DNA of 5,100 nucleotides. Source: Parcubacteria group bacterium (GTDB lineage: Bacteria; Patescibacteriota; Minisyncoccia; Phycocordibacterales; UBA2163). Shown here piece after piece: positions 1 through 5,049 of the stretch (positions are counted from its first letter, which is position 1; each line of letters opens with the position of its first letter). The notes beneath the pieces are model-generated. The model was not told where the DNA came from and did not search any database. It worked only from the letters and a program-made list of their open reading frames with translations. A program made the position numbers and the translations under genes. The stretch covers positions 1 through 5,100 of the forward strand of contig JADHUX010000043.1 in NCBI GenBank assembly GCA_016784285.1, read 5' to 3'.

Positions 1-110
1 AGTAAATATGCGGCGACATAACCAAGGCCCAGTGGTATACTTTTCGCGACAAGAAAGTCAAATATACCGAGTGCCTTTGACTTGGGATTAATCAGTATCA
101 TATCAAACAT
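1..110 (-). CDS. N-terminal fragment of a probable B12-binding radical SAM protein
   Basis: Only the first 36 codons lie in the window; the gene runs off the left edge. The start is the ATG at 110-108, with GGAG (120-117) six bases upstream as a good ribosome binding site. The peptide opens with a hydrophobic beta strand ending in MILINP (residues 4-9). Around residues 25-36 it has IPLGLGYVAAYL. This pairing of an N-terminal 'ILLINP' strand with 'PPLGLxYLAAYL' is the usual beginning of the cobalamin-binding domain of B12-dependent radical SAM enzymes (the family with BchE and HpnJ). These enzymes carry out methylations and rearrangements on lipids, tetrapyrroles and natural products. The B12-contacting loop and the CxxxCxxC cluster motif would lie outside the window, so neither the radical SAM half nor the substrate can be confirmed. 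An ordinary B12-binding-domain protein without the radical SAM half is the main alternative. Confidence 0.68.
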   Translation of the reverse strand, partial: MFDMILINPKSKALGIFDFLVAKSIPLGLGYVAAYL

Positions 111-684
111 ATTTTTCTCCTGTATCTGTAAGTATGCATGGAGGTAGTAAAATTGGTTATTCTTTTTTTTATTCTGCTTCTCCTCATTAAGCAATCATCT
201 GCAATTTGGGGGTATTTTACACTTTAATACTTACCTATATACAAGAGAGAGATAATGCCATTTTTATAGAATGAATCAAAGGTCTTTTTGTAAGGTTCTT
301 GAATGTTGAACTAGAGAGGATTTGTGCTCATGGCTAAGGGAAGTGTCAAAACATATGTTTTGTAAGATTTTACAGTATCGGGTTGGTGATTAGTAGTAAA
401 TATGTGGCACCTTTTAGCGTGGTAAATTGTAAAGGATGCGCTGGCTATTTCTTAAAGGTTTACTTTATACGTCAATGGCGACATTACCTGTATTAATTTA
501 TTAGGTATAAACTAGAACGTTACGATTACTTATAATTGGTTAAAGTATTCTGCTGTAACATTATTATCTTGGTATAATAAGTAGTCTTTTTTGCAGGCTT
601 AATTTTTTACTATGAGGTAGAATTGACCTGTATTCAATAAATTATCCTGCCAGTCAATGAAGTGGGCAAAAGATAATGACACAT
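111..684. other. Non-coding spacer between two minus-strand genes
   Basis: No reading frame here looks like a real protein, and all frames are broken by stops. It would hold the promoter of the B12-binding gene and the 3' end of the discoidin gene, but I see no convincing hairpin followed by a T-run for either. A 6-bp inverted repeat ATTGAC/GTCAAT (622-627, 653-658) lies 27 bp beyond the stop of the discoidin gene but has a 25-base loop and no T-tract. The clearest structures are the 16-bp palindrome at 347-362 and an extended -10-like box, TGGTATAAT (570-578, plus strand), with no recognisable -35. A Shine-Dalgarno-like AGAGAGGA (313-320) precedes an ATG at 330, but that frame closes after 11 codons, inside the palindrome. 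Confidence 0.7.
347..362. repeat. Perfect 16-bp palindrome
   Basis: CAAAACATATGTTTTG reads the same on both strands over all 16 bases, with no spacer. A site of this form could bind a dimeric regulator or form a small cruciform. It lies about 240 bp upstream of the minus-strand B12-binding gene and about 320 bp past the stop of the discoidin gene, so it is not next to an obvious promoter. In AT-rich DNA, palindromes of this length do occur by chance; the symmetry is seen, the function is not known. Confidence 0.4.
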
Positions 685-1641
685 CTATTTCGAATTGTTA
701 GCAGAAGCATCTGCTGCCTTTTTGCGATAGATAGCTAATTCTGCAACAGATATATAACTTGTCTCTTCCCATTTGCTTAAATTAAATTTATAGTACCTGT
801 AGTCTTTATTGTTTTCTATATAGATCACTCTTGTTTCTCCTTGACCAGTCTCTATTTCTGGAACATCATAGATATGTTCCCACTTGTTGTTGTCATTTGA
901 GCCTTCAATAACAATTTTATCAGGGCTTTGCATTCCAGGAATGTCGTGACGTGAAGTTATTTTGAATGCTTGAAGCCTTGATGGAATCTTACAATCAATG
1001 GCTAAATAAGCTGTGTTTGAAGTAGAGTGCCAAAACGAACCATCAGTATAATCAAAGGCTAACTCAGGTTTATAATCAGCAAGATGGGCGTCATCGTAGA
1101 CACTTGCAGGAGTTATGATTTCGCAATCTCTCTTTAGCTCATCTAACAGTTTTCTCTTGTTAGCATATCTCTCTTTCGCTCCCAAAGCCCGGAATACCCA
1201 TTGCTCAATATTTATGTCTTGAAAAGAGCTATCAACTGCTTGTCTCGATTCTATACCCTTTGAAAGCTTTTTAGATGCACGTTTGATGTATTTAAACGTT
1301 GAAGAAACATCATCTATCAAGGCCAAGAGTGCTATAACTGCGGCCATAGTTACAAATAGTTTAATGAAAAATGGAATCAATCCACGGAGTAGCCTCTTGA
1401 AGTTTTTTATGCTAAGATGAGAGGGTTCAATGATCTCGTCCTGAGCCTCCATTTCGATCATTTGAAGGAAATACTTCTCTTTTTTTGTTTCTAGTTTCTT
1501 GTATGCCGCTTCAAAAACGTTGCCTTCTTCAAAAAGGCTTAGTTCAGGGATGTATAGTGTATATTTATTCTTATGTTTTTTTACTATTACATGGTATTTA
1601 AGGTTTTTAAAGTATTCTAAATTTTTTTCGTTATCGTCCAT
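685..1641 (-). CDS. Membrane protein with HicB-like N-terminus and C-terminal discoidin (F5/8 type C) domain
   Basis: This 318-residue protein has three parts. Residues 14-58 (YHVIV, then YTLYIPEL, then EEGNVFEAAYKKLE) follow the HicB antitoxin-like pattern of two strands, a 'PEL' turn and a helix. Residues about 88-109 form a single hydrophobic helix, flanked on both sides by Lys/Arg. Residues about 172-306 match a discoidin/F5-8 type C jelly roll: ITPASVYDD near the start, FWHSTS (203-208), AYLAIDC, a KIVIEGSNDNNKW core (242-254), YRYYKF (281-286) and a closing YISVAELAIY (296-305). Discoidin domains bind sugars or lipids, normally outside the cytoplasm, so the likely arrangement is HicB-like part inside and discoidin part outside. 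Charges on both sides of the helix do not settle this. There is no DNA-binding tail after the HicB-like part and no HicA-sized toxin gene adjacent, so a classical antitoxin role is unlikely. AAGAGGG (1658-1652) lies ten bases before the ATG. The only cysteines are C173 and C217, both in the discoidin part. The ligand and role are unknown. Confidence 0.8.
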   Translation of the reverse strand: MDDNEKNLEYFKNLKYHVIVKKHKNKYTLYIPELSLFEEGNVFEAAYKKLETKKEKYFLQMIEMEAQDEIIEPSHLSIKNFKRLLRGLIPFFIKLFVTMAAVIALLALIDDVSSTFKYIKRASKKLSKGIESRQAVDSSFQDINIEQWVFRALGAKERYANKRKLLDELKRDCEIITPASVYDDAHLADYKPELAFDYTDGSFWHSTSNTAYLAIDCKIPSRLQAFKITSRHDIPGMQSPDKIVIEGSNDNNKWEHIYDVPEIETGQGETRVIYIENNKDYRYYKFNLSKWEETSYISVAELAIYRKKAADASANNSK

Positions 1642-2382
1642 TAGAGATATACCCTCTTAAACTGTTCTACCATAATAAAAGATATAGCAAAAAAATTATA
1701 TGTACTTGACGTGATTCTGTATCTTAGATTGAATTCTGCATTATACTATTATTACAAACTGGAATCAAATATATTTTGCTAGTTCAAAAATATGTACTTT
1801 CAGCGCAAGGCTTTAATCCAATATTTTTTGGAACTTGTGAATAATAATGGAAACGGGAGCAACATCATTTTTGTCTTAATAGTACACTTCGTATCAAAAA
1901 AGTAGGACTTTAGGTACGTGCTTTTTAGCCTCTGGGCTTTTGATCCAGAGCAGTTGAGAATTTACAATATTCAGGTTGATGTGTGTACACAGCTCCGCCA
2001 TCTAAGTTACATTTTGTGAAGTTGCAACCTGTCAGTATAATACAAAATAGAACTAAAAACAGGTGGAATTATATGCTATTATCAGCATTTGTAAAGATTA
2101 TAATGCTACTGAAAGAGAACAATGCATATATCAAAACTCCTTCAGTTTGGACATTAATTCATTATGAAGGGCAGGAACGGTAATTAATATTAAATTACGA
2201 GAGATTATGATTATCATAAAGTCTCATAATTTTCTTTAAGAGGGAATACGTACCAAAATCGGAGAATGAGAAATCAAAATGTACTGCGTCACAGTTATCA
2301 AGCAGCATTTATTGTAGTACATGACAGGTATTCTTTTTTAAATTGCTTAAGTATAAAATACTCCTAAATAGCACATGCTTAA
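1642..2382. other. Non-coding spacer, no gene supported
   Basis: About 740 bp separate the start of the discoidin-domain gene from the left edge of the insertion sequence. The first 80 bp probably hold the discoidin gene's promoter. Beyond that I recognise no gene or gene remnant. A 66-codon frame at 1983-2183 opens with GTG and has neither a clear ribosome binding site nor a recognisable sequence. Small inverted repeats occur at 1930-1950 (CTCTGG/CCAGAG, 9-base loop), 1817-1832 (TCCAA/TTGGA), 1982-1991 (TGTGTACACA) and 2205-2219 (TTATGATTATCATAA). None is followed by a T-run that would make it a terminator. The spacer is long for a bacterium and may contain decayed DNA. Confidence 0.65.
1695..1723 (-). 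promoter_or_regulatory. Possible promoter of the discoidin-domain gene
   Basis: On the minus strand a perfect TATAAT (1700-1695) lies about 54 bp upstream of the ATG. Seventeen bases further up is GATACA (1723-1718), which shares only the last three bases with the TTGACA consensus. The -10 is good, the -35 is poor and the region is AT-rich, so this is a candidate only. Confidence 0.3.
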
Positions 2383-2395
2383 CTCACTGATAGGT

Positions 2396-2416
2396 AAGCC
2401 ACTGGTTTTACCAGTG
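2396..2416 (+). repeat. Left-end outer hairpin of the IS, with guide-like AAGCC
   Basis: CACTGG (2400-2405) pairs with CCAGTG (2411-2416) around the loop TTTTA. The AAGCCAC leading into the stem is repeated exactly at the right-end outer hairpin. In IS200/IS605 elements TnpA binds such subterminal hairpins, and bases at the foot of the stem pair with the cleavage site. The hairpin and repeat are seen; the guide role is inferred. Confidence 0.7.
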
Positions 2417-2425
2417 AGACTATCA

Positions 2426-2438
2426 AAGGTTTTACCTT
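2426..2438 (+). repeat. Left-end inner hairpin of the IS
   Basis: AAGG (2426-2429) pairs with CCTT (2435-2438) around the same TTTTA loop as the outer hairpin, so GGTTTTACC occurs twice, 24 bp apart. The stem is only 4 bp. It lacks the AAGCC prefix and may be a second TnpA contact or a partial duplication of the first hairpin. Confidence 0.4.
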
Positions 2439-2458
2439 CTAGTATTAAGTAGTAAAAT
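2431..2458 (+). promoter_or_regulatory. Possible weak tnpA promoter
   Basis: TTTACC (2431-2436), a 16-base spacer and TAAAAT (2453-2458) form a weak sigma-70-like promoter, with a start expected near 2465. If used, the transcript would lack most of the upstream arm of the hairpin that hides the ribosome binding site. In that case only read-through transcripts from outside the element would be silenced. The -35 shares four of six bases with consensus. Confidence 0.25.
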
Positions 2459-2506
2459 ATTCCTCCAGCTGGCTTGACGGTTAGAACAAACCAGAGAGGA
2501 GGAATA
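2458..2506 (+). promoter_or_regulatory. Hairpin sequestering the tnpA ribosome binding site
   Basis: TATTCCTCC (2458-2466) is the exact reverse complement of GGAGGAATA (2498-2506). The second arm contains nearly all of the Shine-Dalgarno AGGAGG (2497-2502) and ends just before the ATG at 2508. Inside it, CTGG (2469-2472) can pair with CCAG (2491-2494) across a small internal loop, giving a 9+4-bp stem with an 18-base apical loop. A transcript starting upstream of 2458 would therefore hide the tnpA start site from ribosomes. Salmonella IS200 is known to hold its transposase silent in just this manner; that the same happens here is inferred from the pairing. Confidence 0.7.
2470..2482 (+). repeat. 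Leader copy of a 13-bp inverted repeat
   Basis: TGGCTTGACGGTT is the exact reverse complement of AACCGTCAAGCCA at 2968-2980, beyond the end of tnpA. This copy lies mostly in the apical loop of the hairpin that hides the ribosome binding site. In a full-length transcript the two copies could pair and bring the 3' end onto the leader. Confidence 0.65.
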
Positions 2507-2507
2507 A

Positions 2508-2933
2508 ATGGAAAAGTTCAGTAGTTTATCACATTCGAGGTATGATTGTAAATACCATGTAGTGTTTGTACCTAAATTCCGGAAGAAGTCGTTGTTTGGG
2601 AAGATAAGGCAATATTTAAAGGGAGTATTTCATGAATTAGCAAGGCAGAAGGGTAGTGAGATATTTTCAGGGCACATATCATCAGATCATGTTCATATGT
2701 GTATATCGATTCCACCCAAGTATGCAGTGTCTGATGTAATTGGATATTTGAAGGGTAAAAGTGCAATTGCGGTGGCCAGGCAATATGGAGGTAAGAATCT
2801 TAACTTCAACGGAGAAAAACTTTGGGCGCGCGGGTACGCAGTGTCAACAGTTGGTTTTGAGCTTGAAAAGGTTAAGAAGTACATAGCTCAACAGGAGAAA
2901 CTCGAAAAAGATCAAGAAGATGGTAAATTTTAA
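2508..2933 (+). CDS. tnpA: IS200-type Y1 HUH transposase TnpA
   Basis: TnpA is a small single-strand DNA transposase. It acts as a dimer on the hairpin ends, cuts with a tyrosine, forms a 5'-phosphotyrosine link and moves the element as a single-stranded circle. The 141-residue protein shows the whole family pattern: SHSRYDCKYHVVFVPKFRKK at residues 8-27; the metal-binding HUH motif H61-V-H63 inside SDHVHMCISIPP; KYAVSDVIGYLKGKSAI (71-87); LWARGYAVSTVG (105-116); and the catalytic tyrosine Y125 in VKKYIAQQEK. The length is slightly below the roughly 150 residues common in the family, the difference being in the charged C-terminal tail. The stretch before HUH reads SSDH where many relatives have MPDH. 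The start at 2508 follows a strong AGGAGG (2497-2502) five bases upstream, although that site is buried in a hairpin. No tnpB follows. Neither a frameshift nor a lost catalytic residue is visible. Confidence 0.96.
   Translation: MEKFSSLSHSRYDCKYHVVFVPKFRKKSLFGKIRQYLKGVFHELARQKGSEIFSGHISSDHVHMCISIPPKYAVSDVIGYLKGKSAIAVARQYGGKNLNFNGEKLWARGYAVSTVGFELEKVKKYIAQQEKLEKDQEDGKF
2525..2552 (-). promoter_or_regulatory. Candidate antisense promoter inside the start of tnpA
   Basis: On the minus strand TTTACA (2552-2547, five of six consensus bases), a 16-base spacer and GATAAA (2530-2525) with a TGT extension just upstream (2533-2531) make a plausible promoter. Transcription from about 2518 would run back through the tnpA start codon, the Shine-Dalgarno and the leader hairpin. 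Salmonella IS200 makes an antisense RNA (art200) at the same place that blocks transposase translation. The promoter match is seen; the RNA is inferred. Confidence 0.4.
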
Positions 2934-2946
2934 ATTGGTTTGATTG

Positions 2947-2963
2947 GCTGTCTTTGAGACAGC
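2947..2963 (+). repeat. Right-end inner hairpin of the IS
   Basis: GCTGTC (2947-2952) pairs perfectly with GACAGC (2958-2963) around TTTGA, with a further G-T pair at the base. It begins 13 bases after the tnpA stop. There is no T-run after it, so it is not a standard terminator. Confidence 0.55.
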
Positions 2964-2967
2964 TCAC

Positions 2968-2980
2968 AACCGTCAAGCCA
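2968..2980 (+). repeat. Right-end copy of the 13-bp inverted repeat
   Basis: AACCGTCAAGCCA is complementary to the leader copy at 2470-2482. Its last bases, AAGCCA, are also the guide-like prefix of the right outer hairpin, so one short stretch may serve both in transposition and in pairing with the leader. Confidence 0.65.
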
Positions 2981-2995
2981 CCCCTTTGTGGGGTG
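2979..2995 (+). repeat. Right-end outer hairpin of the IS
   Basis: CACCCC (2979-2984) pairs with GGGGTG (2990-2995) around TTTGT. With the preceding AAGCC it mirrors the layout of the left outer hairpin, as expected for the two TnpA binding sites. The proposed right cleavage motif CTTAA follows eight bases later. Confidence 0.7.
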
Positions 2996-3008
2996 CGTTA
3001 TGACTTAA

Positions 3009-3287
3009 TGGGGAGCGGTACACCTGTTTTAGGTATGTGTTATCCGCTTGATTCTGATAACGGCAAAATATAATATAATGATTAAAATTTACCTTTCGTA
3101 GTAACACTTGCCACGAAGTACTACAAAAAGCAGAAATCCTTTTTCTATCGAGTATGCACTATATGATGAGGAAAAGCGAGGTTCTGGCGGTGGCTGCTTT
3201 AGACCATGTCATTACTTATATTTATGTCTATATAAGACTGATTATTAGAGATACAAAATCCTTTCTTAACATAACTAGTGTCAGAAA
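3009..3287. other. Spacer between the IS and the DUF2079 gene, with possible promoter
   Basis: The spacer begins with an imperfect hairpin (3014-3048; AGCGG/CCGCT at the base, ACCT/AGGT at the top). Two overlapping perfect TATAAT boxes follow (3069-3074, 3074-3079). The nearest -35-like TTGATT (3048-3053) is 15 and 20 bases from them, neither being ideal. Next come two mutually exclusive inverted repeats: TTCGT/ACGAA (3095-3099, 3113-3117) and GTAGTA/TACTAC (3098-3103, 3119-3124). A 48-codon frame (3154-3300) runs 13 bases into the next gene; its ATG has no good ribosome binding site. This is the likely place for the promoter of the DUF2079 gene, but no single site is convincing. Confidence 0.5.
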
Positions 3288-5018
3288 ATGGACAAGATAA
3301 AACACTATAAAATATTGAAATTCATTCCACTTTTGTTCCTAATATTGCTTATCTGGACGCCTAAGGTAGGTGTTCTTATTGCAGGTACTGCTGCTCATCC
3401 AACAATTGCAGCAATTCGATACTTCTGCATTCCTCTTATAGGTCTCTGTATAGGGTCAGTTGTATTTTTATGGATCCGCAAGGTAGATCTTAAACTGGAT
3501 CGACTGAAGTCCTTTGCAAGACGATATAATATGTATATCCTGTTATTCCTCTCCGCAATGTTTTTTCTGATCTTTTCCAGCTTGTCTATCCTTAAATATT
3601 TAACTCTTCACACATGCTCAGGCGAGTTGGGGTGGTATGATAATAAGGTTTGGAAAATATCCCAGGCTTCTTCCTTTTTAGATGCTCTCGTTATAGCATC
3701 TACCGATTATTTTCAACCTTTATTAATAGTTTATGGCTTTCTGTATAAAGCATGGGACTCACCGATATTTCTTCAGTTCTTGCAGACAGGTGCTGTAGTT
3801 TTCGGAGTAATACCTCTTTATTTAATTGCGAAGGATAAACTTCATGAAAAACTATGGATAATCTCAATAGTGTTTTTGTACCTCTTGTACCCCCCGGTTG
3901 AGTACAACGCCACAATGGAATTTCACCCGGATCACGTTTGTATACCTCTCTTCTTGTGGGCGTTTTATTTTGTTGAAAAGGGGAGATATTGGCAAGCTGT
4001 CGTAATGGTGGGTTTGGGAGGGTTGGCAAAAGAGCCTCTTCTCTTAAATGCTGCTTTTTTCGGTCTTTATATCTTACTGGCTAAGGGTAGATGGAAAATA
4101 GGTATATCAACTTTTGTTTTTTATCTGATAATGTTCTCTTTAATTATTTTTGTAGTTCAACCAGGTCTGACACCGTATTATCAAAAGCTTGGAAGCGTTG
4201 TACACGGTTCTAACTTTGGATATCTTGTTCCTACAAACTCTGATGGCATTGTTGGCTACCTTTCCAAGGTAATTCATGGAGCATTAACCTGGAAATCAAG
4301 AAAAGTGCTGTTGGTTGTAATGTTATTAGCGCCTTTTTTGTGTATTCCTTTAATCAAAGGTTTGAAGTTTATACCTGCTCTTCCATCCCTGTTTATTGCG
4401 ATGCTATCTTTATTTCCTGTACATTCGGCATTTGACGGGCAATATACATCAGCAATTATTCCATCCATATTTGTAGGGCTGATATTTGCGTTATCATGGA
4501 TCAGAAGGAAATGGGGAGAGAGGTATTTTACCGCATTATTTCTATGGATAGTTTTTATGGCAATAACGCTCAATATTGCTCATAGCCCATCACCACTTTC
4601 TCCGAATTTCTGGGATAAAAGGTGGTCAGAGTTATACAATCACAATGTTTATAAGAAAGCCGTGCGCTTTGATGACATGAGAGAAATTATAGCTCGTGTC
4701 CCTTCTGATCCTGCTGTAAAGGTGGTCTCTCAATACAATATTAACACTGCAAGGTTATCACACAGGATTGACTACTGGATTTTCCCGGCAGGTTGGAAGG
4801 ATGCAGATTATATATTGCTGGACACCTGGGATCCTGTAATAGCAATAGAAGTTAAACAAACACCCAAAAAAATATATGCAACAGAAAAATTTCTTACTGC
4901 GAAGCAAATCTATGAGAAGCGATACAGGGAGATCCTCTATGAGATTCTAGGGAGCAAAAAGTTTAGTATTGCTGTAGAGAAAAACGGTATAATTCTTCTT
5001 GTGAGAAATAAGAGTTAA
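3288..5018 (+). CDS. DUF2079 family polytopic membrane protein
   Basis: This 576-residue integral membrane protein has roughly 12-14 hydrophobic helices (for example 11-31, 40-63, 82-103, 160-181, 187-202, 250-265, 268-290, 338-357, 386-403, 412-428) and a soluble C-terminal tail from about 432. It carries DUF2079 hallmarks in order: GELGWYDNKVWK (112-123), where relatives have 'DLGIYDQALW'; PLLIVYGFLYKAW (144-156); a long helix ending IPLYLIAKDKL (175-185); YNATMEFHPDH (206-216) matching the family's FHPE signature; LAKEP (246-250) where KED is usual; and HSAFDGQYTSAIIP (379-392). The tail has a VPSDPAVKVVSQYNINTARLSHR-like stretch and ADYILLDT (506-513), also typical. DUF2079 proteins resemble the GT-C membrane glycosyltransferases that use polyprenyl-linked sugars, but no reaction is established. 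An in-frame stop at 3276-3278 forces the ATG at 3288. No Shine-Dalgarno precedes it, only A-rich sequence, so expression may be weak or coupled. No partner gene is visible downstream. Confidence 0.85.
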   Translation: MDKIKHYKILKFIPLLFLILLIWTPKVGVLIAGTAAHPTIAAIRYFCIPLIGLCIGSVVFLWIRKVDLKLDRLKSFARRYNMYILLFLSAMFFLIFSSLSILKYLTLHTCSGELGWYDNKVWKISQASSFLDALVIASTDYFQPLLIVYGFLYKAWDSPIFLQFLQTGAVVFGVIPLYLIAKDKLHEKLWIISIVFLYLLYPPVEYNATMEFHPDHVCIPLFLWAFYFVEKGRYWQAVVMVGLGGLAKEPLLLNAAFFGLYILLAKGRWKIGISTFVFYLIMFSLIIFVVQPGLTPYYQKLGSVVHGSNFGYLVPTNSDGIVGYLSKVIHGALTWKSRKVLLVVMLLAPFLCIPLIKGLKFIPALPSLFIAMLSLFPVHSAFDGQYTSAIIPSIFVGLIFALSWIRRKWGERYFTALFLWIVFMAITLNIAHSPSPLSPNFWDKRWSELYNHNVYKKAVRFDDMREIIARVPSDPAVKVVSQYNINTARLSHRIDYWIFPAGWKDADYILLDTWDPVIAIEVKQTPKKIYATEKFLTAKQIYEKRYREILYEILGSKKFSIAVEKNGIILLVRNKS

Positions 5019-5020
5019 GC

Positions 5021-5049
5021 CACAAAAAAGCACAAAAAACACAAAAAAA
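5021..5049. repeat. Short CACAAAAAA tandem repeat
   Basis: Three imperfect 9-10-base units (5021-5030, 5031-5039, 5040-5049) begin two bases after the DUF2079 stop codon. The last one can pair CACAA (5040-5044) with TTGTG (5050-5054). CACAAAG-like runs are known between genes of various environmental bacteria and archaea; their role is unclear. There is no T-run on the plus strand, so this is not a standard terminator for the gene. Two perfect 10-bp palindromes follow, GAAATATTTC (5067-5076) and CCTGATCAGG (5087-5096). Confidence 0.55.

Larger units (their letters stand above)
2383..3008 (+). mobile_element. IS200-type insertion sequence (IS200/IS605 family, tnpA only)
   Basis: The element consists of a left end with hairpins (2400-2416, 2426-2438), one tnpA gene and a right end with hairpins (2947-2963, 2979-2995). 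There is no tnpB, which places it in the IS200 type. Elements of this family move as single-stranded DNA, have no terminal inverted repeats and make no target duplication, so the ends must be inferred. Both outer hairpins are preceded by the same seven bases, AAGCCAC (2396-2402 and 2975-2981), where the family places its guide sequences. CTTAA occurs 17 bases before the left hairpin (2378-2382) and again 8 bases after the right one (3004-3008). Taking these as the two cleavage sites gives a 626-bp element, slightly shorter than is usual. CTTAA is common in this AT-rich DNA, so the exact edges could be off by some tens of bases. The gene and hairpins look intact, so the copy may be active. Confidence 0.8.

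Noticed and set aside
685..1641. HicAB toxin-antitoxin locus
   Set aside because: Only the HicB-like fold is suggested. There is no small HicA-like gene on either side, and the protein is a membrane protein with a sugar/lipid-binding type domain.
1706..1734. Plus-strand promoter TTGACG-17-TTGAAT
   Set aside because: Fair boxes, but no gene or structured RNA follows for hundreds of bases; likely chance in AT-rich DNA.
1930..1950. tRNA anticodon arm (5-bp stem, 7-base loop CTTTTGA, would read TTT)
   Set aside because: No D-arm, T-arm or acceptor stem can be drawn around it, although GCTCCGCCA-like sequence occurs about 40 bp later. It is a simple inverted repeat.
1983..2183. 66-codon plus-strand frame as a small gene
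   Set aside because: It starts with GTG, has only a weak AGG before it and resembles no family I know. Its composition is like the surrounding spacer. It could be real but nothing supports it.
2572..2884. Minus-strand open frames across tnpA
   Set aside because: They lie wholly opposite the strongly supported TnpA coding sequence and look like no known protein.
2934..3008. Omega-RNA-like guide RNA at the right end of the IS
   Set aside because: Such RNAs go with TnpB nucleases. No tnpB is present, and the hairpins are explained by TnpA binding.
3700..4573. Minus-strand open frames across the DUF2079 gene (3700-4029, 4274-4573)
   Set aside because: They mirror the membrane protein's coding sequence; no family resemblance and no promoter evidence.
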